64,000 bases of DNA from Boswellia sacra (Eukaryota > Streptophyta > Magnoliopsida > Sapindales > Burseraceae): assembly GCA_013180625.2 (NCBI GenBank), contig SNVD02014876.1:1-64000 (forward strand), written 5' to 3'. Numbering within the stretch: position 1 is the stretch's first letter; each line of letters begins with the position of its first letter. Below are positions 47,251 through 57,961 of this stretch, piece after piece. A model generated the notes under the pieces. It saw only the letters and a program-made list of their open reading frames with translations, had not been told where the DNA came from and searched no databases. Position numbers and translations under genes: made by a program.

Positions 47251-47771
47251 TGTTACGGCCTACCCAATTTACTTGCTAGAATTGTCCATTTATGTGTAAA
47301 GCTTGGTCTGGCTTCTAGAAAGTTGCAAGTCCAAGCCCATCTTCTAGAATTCTCTAGCAAGATAGGAATGTTATAGGAATATGCCTTTGTACTTATCTAT
47401 TTTTGTAAAGTCTAGTAGATCATTCTAGATAGTGAATTAGGATCATTAGATGCATTAGATCTTAGCCATTCATTTGAGAGGTGGTTCACTATATAAACCC
47501 CTCCAAGCTCATTTGTAAATCATCCACAAGAATCCACATAAATTCACAAAGCATTCAAGCATTGTAAAGCTCTCTAGTATAATACAAAGCTCTTTTGCTT
47601 AGCAAAACTTATCTCCATCGCTTCTCTTCTTTGCCTACAGGCTCTTTGGCTCAACGGTCCTTCCTTCTCCTTGAGCGAGAAGACTAGCATCAAGGCTTAC
47701 TTAACAACTTTCGGAGTCAAGTTACCTAAGTGCCGCACGAGCTTGCTGCGCAAACCTCTAAGCTCCTAACA
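47251..47771 (+). mobile_element. Solo LTR of the 50.9-kb retrotransposon family
   Basis: A 521-bp block with TG..CA ends (TGTTACGGCC..CTCCTAACA), flanked on both sides by TTTT (47247-47250, 47772-47775). It matches the 3' half of the LTRs at 50897 and 53798: TATA box TATATAAA at 47490, then CTCAACGGTCC, CTTGAGCGAGAAG and AAGTGCCGCACGAGC. No internal region or second LTR is present, so it is either a solo LTR from recombination or a truncated copy. Its upstream part keeps TTCtaGAA motifs at 47313-47320 and 47342-47352. Confidence 0.8.
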
Positions 47772-47775
47772 TTTT

Positions 47776-50160
47776 GCTCAGTTGTATAATCTTTTTGGTT
47801 TGCTTTTGTATTTTTTCGCCTTTTCCTTCTAGAACTCTTATCAATTAAACAGTGTTCATGTACAGGATCCTCAACAATGTTGTGAATTTATATGAAAAAA
47901 ATGGTTTCTTTAATTATTATTTCTCTCGTGAAATTTTATATTTTTTGCCTTTTCATTTTATGCGTGCCTTGCTGGAATATACAAAATCATTTTTAGGAAT
48001 TAATTACCTTAATGACCATCATAGGAAATAGATTCATGTAATAGATTTTATAACTGAAATTAATATTTTTTTTGGCTTTATGTTTTATTACAAGTTATTA
48101 TTTATTTAATTAAATTCCTATATTTTCAAAACTAAAAAATATATAAAAACCTATTTTAAATAAGAAATAAGAAAATAAATAATATATATCACATATAATA
48201 TATAATAATATATTTTAAATAAAACATGGCCCCGATCCTAGAAAAAAAATTCAGAAAAATTTCTCGAGGCCGGATTCAAAAATTGAACGTCGAGGGCGGG
48301 GTCGGGGACCGTTGGCCCCAGCCCCGGGTTTTGCCATCCCTACTAGTTAAATATATTTAATCTAATACCTAGGCTTTATTCTCTAATAAAGCCAATTAGA
48401 TTAATTTATTTCTCAAGTTTAATCTTTGTTTAGATAATTTATATCAGTTACTCAAGGGATTTTGATGAACATATTTAATTACAAGCTTTAATAAGTTTGA
48501 CCCAACACCCTGTTATCTCGTAACTGTAGTGGACCCTACCTATTAACTTTGGTACATTCCACTATATGACCAAAATTGCACTCTTGAATTAAGTATTTTT
48601 TACAGAAAGCTTAATAATTTAATCTGACCAAATTATTTTTCTAAGTCCCATCCATTGAGCATCACAGTTATATAACAACCCTCCATGCAATATCAATAAT
48701 TGGAGCTACTTATGATTTAACATGTTACCTCTTCAATTACATCTTCAACCCTTGTTATCGATTTTAACTTTTGAAATGAGTTGATATTTATTTTTATAAA
48801 TCTCAGTTTAATGAATAACTTTCATTAGACACTCAGCCAAGATTATTTCAAATAAAACCTTAAGAAACCATCAAGATGGTATTCTATAATCCATTCGAAG
48901 TAATGAATTCCTATCTATGATATAGTGTCTACTAACATACAGATCTTACAACTCTAATTAACCAAGGTACTGACCTTACTCTTTTATATCTCACTTTTTA
49001 TTCTAGTCAAAGACCATAGCCTAAATACTAGAGGTTCATCACCCACTTAGGATTAAGGTAGAAATGCTTTTAGTGCTCGAGTGTAGAAATTCACATTCAG
49101 TTATGGTATTTCCGCCAAATTGATAATTTCTACATGGTTCATGTTCAATGCATTCATAATGCACAAGTGTCTTTTCTTATAATCTCCACTTCAAATGGTT
49201 AGAGGCTCACCATTTCCCTATTAAAGATGAGCAACACAACAACCATGTCCAAACAAAACTTCTAGCTTTTGTTTACATGTCGTGAATTAATTTTTAGCTA
49301 TGATAAAGTTCTATGTCTCAGATATATCTCATATATATAGAAACTTTGTTAATGTGCAAGCTCTGGAACCTTTAGTCATTGATACAATCATACTTGGGTA
49401 ATTTATGAATAACAGCTTATCCTCATTTATAACAATAATATTTACATATTATAGAAAAATATCCATACTCTTATGGCATATTCCCAATAATCCCATCAAA
49501 GTGCTTGCAACCTCAGCACTGCTTTTCTAAGTTCCTTTTGAATACTTAGCGGGCCAAATAGGTCAAGTCACGAAGATAAGACCTGGAGAAATGATAGAGT
49601 CGTCATTCGGGTAATTAACCATGGGAAATTTATTTAGTAATGGCAGTCGATCTCTTGTTACTACACCTAACTATCTTCACCCCTTCAAAGATGGGCTTGG
49701 AAAGTTAGGATCGAAACTTTGATTTTCCCAGACATATTCTGACATCCACTAAGGTTTACCTAGTTTGCTATTTTTAAGCTGTTAATATTATCCATGTTGA
49801 TCCTAAGTCACCTTTTTGCACACAACCAAACTTTATCTTTTTATCACGTGTGTGGTGTCAACAGTTATATACATCCATAGAAAAAGGGAAGGGAATAGAG
49901 TTACATTTTCCTTCAAACATGGGAGAAGGGAATAAAGATTGCAACATTTTCCAAATCAGCATAAAGTAAATGATAATAATAATAATAACATAAGCTAATC
50001 AGGGAATAAGAAGTAAACAATATAATCCTAACTATCACTTCAAAAAGCATGTAAATATAGCAATAAAGCACAAAATGAAATAAATTAAACGGCACAAGAA
50101 TAAGCAAAAATCAAGAAGATTAAACTACTAATGCAAATAAAGTAGTAATTGGTAGAAATG
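47776..50160. other. Non-coding DNA with one hAT-like end
   Basis: No gene supported. A GC-rich tract at 48225-48342 ends GGGTTTTGCCATCCCTA, which resembles the right terminus of a hAT element (reverse: TAGGGATGGCAAAACCC). The partner end and target duplication were not found. Confidence 0.4.
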
Positions 50161-50635
50161 AAATAAAAGGAATCATCACATGAGTGCTTCCCACTTGACA
50201 CACCAAAATAGTCATCATTGTGGGTCTACATACACTCATCAAACTCAAAAGAGAATATAGGAAGGAGAGATAGCCTAAAACAAATTAACACAAATTAATT
50301 AAAGCAACTACCATAAACTACATTAAGCAATAAAATAGAAGTGAATGAAAACAAAGTAAATGAGCATTAACCTTTAACTAATATTAGCAAAATAATGAGG
50401 AAAAGAGATAGAGATAAATGTAAAATTCCATAAAAGATGATGGAACAATAAATATAAACAACATGAAATAAGAGACAAGTAATAAAAAGTAACAACAAAA
50501 AGGCATAAAGTAAAGAGAAGGATTATCACATGAGTGCTCATTGCTTAATTCACTAAGATAGTTATTATTTGTAGTCACTACACTCATCAAACCCAGAACA
50601 TAAGAGAGAAGGTAAACAAGAGATAACACAATATA

Positions 50636-50849
50636 GAGTAATGCTACTCATACAAACTACTTATACAAACTCACCCATACAAACTGACGTGGCATAATGT
50701 GATTTGATAAATAAATGTATTGATTTGATAAATATATATTAATAATAAATGACATTAATTAATATGGGTGATGTGTCGATCATATAGAGATGCCACATCA
50801 GTTTGTATAGGTGAGTTTGTATAAGTAGTTTGTATGAGTAGCATTACTC
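50636..50849. mobile_element. MITE family 1, Mutator-like, 214 bp (younger copy)
   Basis: Bracketed by perfect 9-bp repeats CACAATATA (50627-50635, 50850-50858). The terminal inverted repeats are about 58 bp with very few mismatches: both ends, read inward, begin GAGTAATGCTACTCATAC and continue with repeated TACAAACT. No coding capacity. The 9-bp duplication and long TIRs point to a Mutator-derived MITE. Confidence 0.93.
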
Positions 50850-51046
50850 CACAATATAAACATGTGACACTTTTAAACTAACATAAATCATCATAGTGTC
50901 ACGCCCCGCGCGACATGCGCACTGTTTCACGCCAAGCTTGCTATGAAGAACATCAAAGAATGGGATTTCAGGGCAAGTGTTATGGTGATTTGGGATCCTC
51001 GTGTCAAGAGGAACTCGATGGCGCAAAGAGTAGGCGCGGTGGTCCG

Positions 51047-51064
51047 GAAGCTTCTAGAAGGTTC
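51047..51064. promoter_or_regulatory. Four-unit heat-shock element in the 5' LTR
   Basis: GAAgcTTCtaGAAggTTC: four alternating units at exact five-base spacing, the canonical binding site of heat-shock factors (nGAAnnTTCnnGAAn). Further GAA-type units follow downstream to about 51190 in a GAAG-rich tract. It lies about 315 bp upstream of the LTR TATA box. Confidence 0.7.
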
Positions 51065-51378
51065 CGCAATGTTTCAGGACATTCCGAAAAGATCCGGAAG
51101 GATCCGGAAGTCATGAGATGCATGCGGAAGGCACTAGAAGACTCTAGAAGACTCAAGAAGGTTGCAGAAGAGCTTGGAAGGCTACGGAAGGTCCTGGAAG
51201 GCCTAGTCCATTCTAGAATCCTCTAGCAAGTCAAGTTGCTAGGAACCTCCCATAGAAATATCTAAGATATTTTAGGATAAATATCTAGATATTTAATATT
51301 TAAAGAGATGATTCTAGATAAGAAACATGGACCGTTAGATGTAATGAATCCTAGTCGTCCATTGAGGAGGTGGATTAC

Positions 51379-51386
51379 TATAAATA
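51379..51386 (+). promoter_or_regulatory. LTR TATA box
   Basis: TATAAATA, repeated at 54309-54316 in the 3' LTR and as TATATAAA at 47490-47497 in the solo LTR. It sets the likely U3/R boundary shortly downstream. Confidence 0.6.
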
Positions 51387-51704
51387 CCCCTTCTAGGCTC
51401 ATTTGTGAGGCATCCCACAAATCCAAGCCAATCCCAGAAAATCCAAGCCAATCCCAAGCTAATCCAAGCATACACAAATACAAAGCATTGTAAGCAAGCA
51501 TTCGAATGATACAAAGCTTTCTTTCTAGCAACACTTGCCTCTAAGTTCCATCTCTTCTCTTCTAGCCTCTAAAGCTCTTAAGCTCAACGGTCCTAACTTC
51601 TCCTTAAGCGAGAAGCACACTACAAGGCTTACTTAGCAACTTTCGAGTTCGAGTTGTCTAAGTGCCGCAGGAGCAGCTACGCAAAACTCTAAGCTCGTGA
51701 CAGT

Positions 51705-51722
51705 TGGTATCAAAGCCAGGTT
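51705..51722 (+). promoter_or_regulatory. Primer-binding site (initiator tRNA-Met type)
   Basis: TGGTATCAAAGCCAGGTT starts two bases after the LTR and matches the common TGGTATCAGAGC site with one change. The same stretch appears as a near-universal start of the internal region in many plant LTR elements. Confidence 0.85.
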
Positions 51723-51737
51723 CGAGCACAAGAGTGA

Positions 51738-52935
51738 ATGGCATCCGACATTGAGATGAATGTGGAGGAGCAAGTCTACGGACATGAGGATCAACCTCAG
51801 CTCAACCACGCCCACAAGGAAAACGAGGTAAGTCCAAAACTCCCTCCTCCGAATCCTCAGAGCCTCATGTTGCTAGCATAGAGCAAACTATCTCAAGTAT
51901 GGACAATGCTATTGAGGGCCTCTCCGACCGTCTCGAAGGCCTAGAGACGGATTATGGGAAGATCACTCAAGCCACAAAGTCCAACATACTCGAGTTTAGT
52001 GAAGCTTACAAAGGTCAGCTCCATGACCTTACACGAGATTTCGTTGCCTTACGAAGCTTTGTGGAGCGTGAGTTGCGGGCAATCCGTGCAGAAGTGGAGG
52101 AATCTCGCACGGAATGGGAGAAGCATCGTTGCGAACGTGGTAGCCCCTCTTACTCAAGTCCTAGTGGGCTAACCAATATGCAAGTGCCTACTCCCGCCAC
52201 TTACCATGGCACTCGCAACGCTACGAAAGTCGAGAACTTCCTATTTGGCTTGGAGCAATACTTTGAGGCGAAAGGTGTCCATGATGATGCTTCGAGAATA
52301 GGCATGACGCCCACTTTCCTTTGTGATGTAGTCCAATTGTGGTGGCGTCGTAAGCATGGCGACGTGGGCAAAGGCATCGTCATCCTCCGCACGTGAGAGG
52401 ACTTCAAGAGAGAGCTACGAAAGCATTTCTCTCCAAGCAATGCTGAAAAGGAGGCAAGGGGTCGCCTCCGTCGTTTGAAGCAAAGCGCCACCATTCGTGA
52501 GTACATCAAGGATTTCACCACCATCATTCTCGAAATTGAAGGTATGTCCGAAAAAGACTCACTCTTCTACTTCTTTGACAGTCTCAAAGATTGGGCGAGA
52601 GTCGAGCTTGAAAGGTGCAGTGTGCAAAACTTAGATGATGCCATAACCGTGACCGACTCTCTCGTAGACTACTCATCCCAATCCAAGGAAAGGAAGAACA
52701 ACCACGACAAAGGTGCGGGAGAGTGGATCATAAGAAGGATCATCCTCGAAATGAAGGTAGTGCACGCAAGGCATTCAGAGGGGACAAACGCGACACGCCT
52801 AACAAAGGTAAGTCCGATTCCTTTAAGCCCAAAAGCCCTTGCTTCATATGTGATGGCCCTCATTGGGTTCGGGATTGCCCAAAGAGGAAGATCCTCAATG
52901 CCCTCGCGGCTCAATATGAGGGGTACACAAGATGA
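51738..52935 (+). pseudogene. gag with CCHC zinc knuckle, broken
   Basis: From ATG 51738 the frame is lost by a shift before 51899. It then runs in one frame through a coiled-coil-like segment, PATYHGTRNATKVENFLFGLEQYFEAKG and VVQLWWRRKHG. TGA at 52394 replaces a likely tryptophan, and the same frame goes on with DFKRELRK, IREYIKDF and DSLFYFFDSLKDWARVELER. The zinc knuckle CFICDGPHWVRDCP (C-x2-C-x3-H-x4-C spacing) at about 52830-52875 is in another frame, so two compensating shifts flank it. Capsid/nucleocapsid protein of a Ty3/gypsy element. Not translatable as it stands. Confidence 0.85.
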
Positions 52936-53797
52936 AGAGCCCCAAGCGGAGATGGGTTCTTTTCACGTCATTGGTGCACTCAAGAGACCCACACATGCCA
53001 ATAAGGGTCTCATGTATGTGAACGTCATGATTAATGGCAAGAATGTGTGCGCAATGCTTGACACAGGAGCCACGCACAATTTCATCTATACTGAAGAGGC
53101 CAAACGGTTAGGCCTCAAATATACCAATGGAGGAGACACCATTAAGGTGGTAAACTCACCCACCAAAGCCATAGTGGGTGTGTCCAAAGCGACACCAGTG
53201 CAATTGGGTATATGGAAAGGCAATCTAGATTTCTCCATCGTCTCCATGGACGATTTTCAAGTAGTGTTGGGTATAGAGTTCTTCGATCAAGTCCATGCTT
53301 TCCCCATACTAGCATCTAACTCCCTTAGCATCCTCAATGGGAGTCAATCATGCATGGTCATGGTAGAACGCGTAGCCAAGGTCGAGAGTAAGATAATGTC
53401 CGCACTACAACTCAAGCGAGGAATGAAGAAAGATCCGAACTTCCTTGCCACCGTTCGAGAGGTAAACGATGGGGAGGACACCACCGTTACCAAGGACCCA
53501 ATTCCAAGGCAAGTCCAGGCCATCCTTGAAAAGTACAAGGATGTCACGCCCCAAAGGCTACCAAAGAGGCTATCGCCAAGACGAGAGGCTCACCAAATCA
53601 AGCTGGAGTCTAATGCCAACCCTCCATCCACAGCGCCTCACCGCATGACGCCATCCAAGATTGCGAAGAAGGCCACCAAGAAGCCACGCAAGCACGCGAA
53701 AGGGAAGCGTCAACATGGAGGGAAGACCACCTACCCGCAACCAAAGATGCATCCTCGAAGACGCGACGAGGGCATTGCGAAATTAGGTGGGAGAGGA
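52936..53797 (+). pseudogene. Retropepsin domain fused to a pol C-terminal scrap
   Basis: Open frame continuous into the 3' LTR. The aspartyl protease shows CAMLDTGATHNFI with the DTGA active site near 53056 and VVLGIEFFDQ in place of the usual LG-x-x-F-L block. The RT-linker follows (QAILEKYKDVTPQRLPKRL) and then stops abruptly at TAPHRMTPSKI. It is joined to a basic tail KPRKHAKGKRQHGG and a GGRGC end typical of gypsy pol C-termini. RT palm, RNase H and integrase core are absent. The protease domain itself shows no break. Confidence 0.8.
53786..53797 (+). promoter_or_regulatory. Polypurine tract
   Basis: GGTGGGAGAGGA ends exactly at the 3' LTR and would prime plus-strand DNA. Confidence 0.75.
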
Positions 53798-54633
53798 TGT
53801 TACGCCCTACGCGACATGCACACTGTTTCACGCCAAGTTTGGTCGGAAGAACACCAAAGAATGGGATTTCAGGACAAGTGTTATGGTGATTTGGGATCCT
53901 CGTGTCGAGAGGTGTTATGGTGATTTGGGATCCTCGTGTCGAGAGGAACTCGATGGCACAAAGAGTAGGCGCGGTGATCCGGAAGCTTCTAGAAGGTTCC
54001 GCAACGTTCCGGGACATTCCGAAAAGATCCGGAAGGATCCGGAAGTCATGAGATGCATGCAGAAGGCGCTAGAAGACTCTAGAAGACTCAAGAAGGTTGC
54101 GGAAGAGCTTGGAAGGCTACGGAAGGTCCTGGAAGGCCTAGTCCATTCTAGAATCCTCTAGCAAGTCAAGTTGCTAGGAACCTCCCATGGAAATATCTAA
54201 GATATTTTAGGATAAATATCTAGATATTTAGGGAGATGATTCTAGATAGAAAAAATATGGACTGTTAGATGTAATGAATCCTAGCCGTCCATTGAGGAGG
54301 TGGATTACTATAAATACCTCTCCTATGCTCATTTGTGAGGCATCCCACAAAATCCAAGCCAATTCCAGAAAATCCAAGCCAATCCCAAGCTAATCCAAGC
54401 ATACATAAATACAAAGCATTGTAAGCAAGCATTCGAGTAATACAAAGCTTTCTTTCTAGCAACACTTGCCTCTAAGTTCCATCTCTTCTCTTCTAGCCTC
54501 TAAAGCTCTTAAGCTCAACGGTCCTAACTTCTCCTTAAGCGAGAAGCACACTACAAGGTTTACTTAGCAACTTTCGGGTTCGAGTTATCTAAGTGCCGCG
54601 CGAGCAGCTACGCAAAACTCTAAGCTCGTGACA
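53798..54633 (+). repeat. 3' LTR
   Basis: 836 bp, TGTTACGCCC..CTCGTGACA. It differs from the 5' LTR chiefly by a 37-bp tandem duplication at 53879-53952 (unit with TTATGGTGATTTGGGATCC). The heat-shock element is kept at 53982-53999 and the TATA box at 54309. Confidence 0.92.
53982..53999. promoter_or_regulatory. Four-unit heat-shock element in the 3' LTR
   Basis: GAAgcTTCtaGAAggTTC, identical to the 5' LTR site. From the 3' LTR it could in principle drive flanking host DNA. Confidence 0.7.
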
Positions 54634-54927
54634 ATAGGCACCATAAGGTAAATATGAACAAATAAAGCATAAAAGAGATGGATAAAGCTAACAGAAACAT
54701 AAACTAAACAAATGAAAAGGAGGTGGAGCGAATTAAATGGAGAAGAAAGGGAATAAGTGGCAGGTTAGTGTAGAAACCAAGAAGAAGAGAAGTAAGAGAA
54801 GGGAAAAAAAATAAACCATGTAACATAACATAAAAATGAGCAAGAAAATTAAAATATGCATGATATGAGAAATAAGGAAACCATAAAAAAGTCCTCATTC
54901 ATTTTAGTGAGACTCACTCCATCATGC

Positions 54928-55893
54928 TAAGGAGGGGTGTTCATAAAAATCTGACCCAATCGGGTTTAGTCAGGTTGATCAGGTCATAATCGGGTCTTTT
55001 CATTTTTAAACCCGAAATCGGGTATAATTTTTGAAACCCGATAAGAATCGAGTTAACATCGGGTCTAAACATAAAACCCGATTTTTGACCTGACCAGATA
55101 TTAAATTGCAAAAAGAATAAAATTGCCACGTGTTAGTGTCTTATTTGAAGGATGTACACTTATATTTTACACTTCCCTACACTAGATCATTTACTATATA
55201 TATTTAACTTCTCTAAAAACCCTATCCGTCCTTGTTTCTCCAACCCTTGACCTAGGCGCTCTCATCTCTCTTCCACTCACTTCTCTCTTCATCTTCTTTT
55301 CTTTCCATGAGTCATTCACTCCGCCAGCCCACTGATCACTAACGCCTGGTCCACCTAAACTTTACTATCAACCAGGTGCGCCAGCAACATTTATACAGCC
55401 AACAACAATGAGAGCAAGAGTGACGAAGGTGATGGCAACATCTAGCAAATAATATTTTTTATTTTACTGACTTAGGATTGTAGTTTCATTATTAAATTCT
55501 CATTCACTTTTGAATTTGCATGGCATGTGACAAACATAAGGCTTGGGCCTAACATATATGGTTTCATAACATTTGAACGTAGAATTTTTTCTTTTGTTCT
55601 GAAAATATTTTCCTCTCAAGTTTGCAGTCCTTAGTTCAAAATTCCATAGTGGTTGGTTTCCTATGATTTGTACGAGAAGACACAGTGAGTGCAAAGAAAA
55701 AAAGAAAAAGGGAGTTTGTGCAATTTGAACCTGTCAAACCCGATCAACCTGATTTGACCTGAGGGTGATGTGTTAGAATCAGGTTAAGACGTTTAAAAAC
55801 CTGATGCCAGGGCAAATATAAAAAATTCGATGAGGTGTCGGGTTGAGTTGGATGGACTAAAACCCGACCCGACCCGACCCGTGAACACCCCTA
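54928..55893. mobile_element. hAT element, non-autonomous, 966 bp
   Basis: Bracketed by perfect 8-bp repeats CATCATGC (54920-54927, 55894-55901). The ends are TAAGGAGGGGTGTTCAT and CCCGTGAACACCCCTA; the left end has three extra bases. The subterminal regions carry many CGGGT/ACCCG motifs, as in the 4.6-kb element at 36457, so it is probably a deletion derivative of the same family. Confidence 0.88.
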
Positions 55894-56170
55894 CATCATG
55901 CCATTAAGGCAATTATTTGGAGCATTATTTCACCACTCATCAAACCAAAGGAAACGAAAAGAGGAGAAGGTACATGAATGAATAACTTGACATGAATATA
56001 AATTGGGGAATTAAAGGATGCATCAAGTGGCATAAGAGAAATAAGAAGTTATGACAAGGTTTTCATTTGAAAGAGGTTTACTTCATAATGCCATTATGGC
56101 AATTGTTTGAAGTGATATTCCATTAGTCATCAAACTAAAAGAAAAGCGAAGAAGTAGAAGAACAAGAAGA

Positions 56171-57440
56171 AAGCATAACATTATATCAACAAAGTAAAAT
56201 GAACACTAAGCACGAATTAATAAACTTAAAGAAAGGAGTAAAAGAATAGATTATACTAAGTAAATAACAAAACATAAACTAAAGTAAACAAGGCATAATT
56301 AAATACATAAACATAATTAAATAAAAATTAAATAAAACATAATTTAATTAACTAGGGGAATTTAATGATAGATGTCTTGAGACACTCCTCTATAAGTGCC
56401 AAAATTTCCCTCTTTCCTCTTTTAGGGTTAGTATGCCTTTAATTAGGCTATCGACCCCTCATCATTGGGACCTAATTAATTAAACTAACTAGTAGTTAAC
56501 TTTAACTACTAGTTATCTACTAATTAACTATTGATTAGTTACTAATTGAAGGAAGCAATAATAGGGAAAGGAAAGAAATATTGCCCTTTGGTTGCTTACC
56601 AAATTTTTACCTGATCAAAAGCATAATCTTGACCTCAAAACACACATAAAAACAAACAAAAGGCACTTCAAAAAAAGACTATTTGAATTAGGGTTCTTGA
56701 ATAATATCAAAATCCCTTTTTCCTTTTTAATTTAGGGTATTTTTCTGCCCAAAATGGCTTATTTTAGGGACCAATGTCGTCTTCTTTATATAGGCCCTTA
56801 GTTGGATGGAGAAATGGTATTTTTTCAATGTGGGACTCTAGGAATAGGTGTATGCCTATAGTCACCATCCTTCAAAGGTCTTCTTCAATGTTCTCAAGCG
56901 TGAAACATAGGTTCTAATGTGTTCTCAAATGTACGACTACCCTTACAAGAATGCATCAGTACTCTAATACAGGTACATGTGTACTCTAATACAGGTACAT
57001 GTGTACTTGTATTGGCATTCATGCCTATTTGACTATGTTTTCCACTTTCTTTTCCTTCAACATTAACCACAGTCACCATCCTTCCAAGGTTGATCCACGT
57101 ATATGGAGGGCAATCAAATGTAGGGCATTGGCACAACCACTAATCCTACAGCCATGGCCTTACTCCTATTTTGGATCAATTTTCTCCCTCTCTATCACTT
57201 CACTTTTACAATGTTTTCTTGGAGTTTTGGTGTCCCTTTTAGTCAAGACTTACCTTTGATGAATGTCTCTGGTTATTATCATCATCGGGCTTCAAACCAC
57301 AAGGAAAAAATGAATGCTTGCACACAAGCTTAATTATTGGTTAGTTTCAACTCACGATGGGTGTATCTTTATAATTAACTAATCCACTTTTTAGTATTGC
57401 TGACATTGAACAACTTGTCCAACAATGGAATAAAGTAAGG
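56171..57440. other. Non-coding DNA with a short tandem repeat
   Basis: No gene supported. A 22-bp unit GTACTCTAATACAGGTACAT.. occurs twice head to tail at 56959-57002. Confidence 0.45.
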
Positions 57441-57786
57441 CCTTGCATGTGTTTCTAAAAAATATATTGTCTGATGGTGTCATCGAAGGTGCCAATGGTA
57501 CCTTGCTGGTGATTGGAATTTCTCCAACGACCATTTAGTAATAGATTTTAAATAAAAAAGTTAAAACTAAATTAATTCTATAAGATAGAGTATAATATTT
57601 TTAAGTATTATTAGATATTTTTATTATTTTTATTCTAAATTAATACAATTTAATACAATACATACCAAACACAATATAGTTTTTACATTGTACTATTTTC
57701 TTTTTTTAACAACACAATACAGTACAATATAATGTTATACAATACAATGCTATAATAGGCAATGTAGCGTATCAAATATTTCCTTA
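57440..57786. mobile_element. Partial PIF/Harbinger-like element
   Basis: The right end GCGTATCAAATATTTCC, read in reverse, is GGAAATATTTGATACGC, close to the terminus at 27650. Both share an AT-rich subterminal region with TTTGGT and TATTAAA phrases and a short GC-richer core. The other end was not located. Confidence 0.3.
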
Positions 57787-57961
57787 AATGATTAAAAATT
57801 GTCTAGAGTCCTTATATTTGTGTTTTAGAAAGGATAACAAAACCTAGCAAAAGGCTCCTAGCTGAATCACACAAAGGGAAAACTTAGAGAGAGGAAATAA
57901 GGTGACTTTTTATGCTTTATTTTGTTCCTATTTCCTCATATATGAATTTGCTAAAAATTTA

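Larger units (their letters stand above)
50897..51702 (+). repeat. 5' LTR
   Basis: 806 bp, TGTCACGCCC..CTCGTGACA. It contains TATAAATA at 51379-51386 and a heat-shock-element array at 51047 onward. Nearly identical to 53798-54633 apart from a 37-bp duplication and scattered changes, so this insertion is younger than the Athila element. Confidence 0.92.
50897..54633 (+). mobile_element. Non-autonomous Ty3/gypsy-like element keeping only gag and protease
   Basis: 5' LTR 50897-51702, primer-binding site at 51705, gag, zinc knuckle, protease, a short N-terminal scrap of RT-linker sequence, polypurine tract at 53786-53797, 3' LTR 53798-54633. Flanked by 4-bp ATAG (50893-50896, 54634-54637). The internal region is only 2.1 kb: RT, RNase H and integrase are missing. 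The frame runs straight from the pre-RT sequence (near DVTPQRLPKRLSPRREAH) into a lysine-rich C-terminus, as if one internal deletion removed most of pol without breaking the frame. Confidence 0.9.
50160..56170. repeat. Diverged tandem repeat region, interrupted by insertions
   Basis: A block with CACATGAGTGCT..CACTCATCAAACTC recurs at about 50166-50260 and 50519-50620. A related block with CATCATGCCATTAAGGCAATT..CTCATCAAACCAAA occurs at 54890-54927 plus 55894-55970, and with CATAATGCCATTATGGCAATT..GTCATCAAACTAAA at 56090-56160. The copies are diverged. A MITE (50636), an LTR element (50897) and a hAT element (54928) interrupt the region. Confidence 0.5.

Noticed and set aside
48225..48342. 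GC-rich tract as a CpG island or gene start
   Set aside because: It ends in a hAT-type terminus (TTTTGCCATCCCTA) and has no open frame.
50915..51226. 103-codon ORF in the 5' LTR (and a 124-codon version in the 3' LTR)
   Set aside because: Non-coding U3 sequence rich in GAAG units; the ORF is a by-product of the heat-shock-element-like array.
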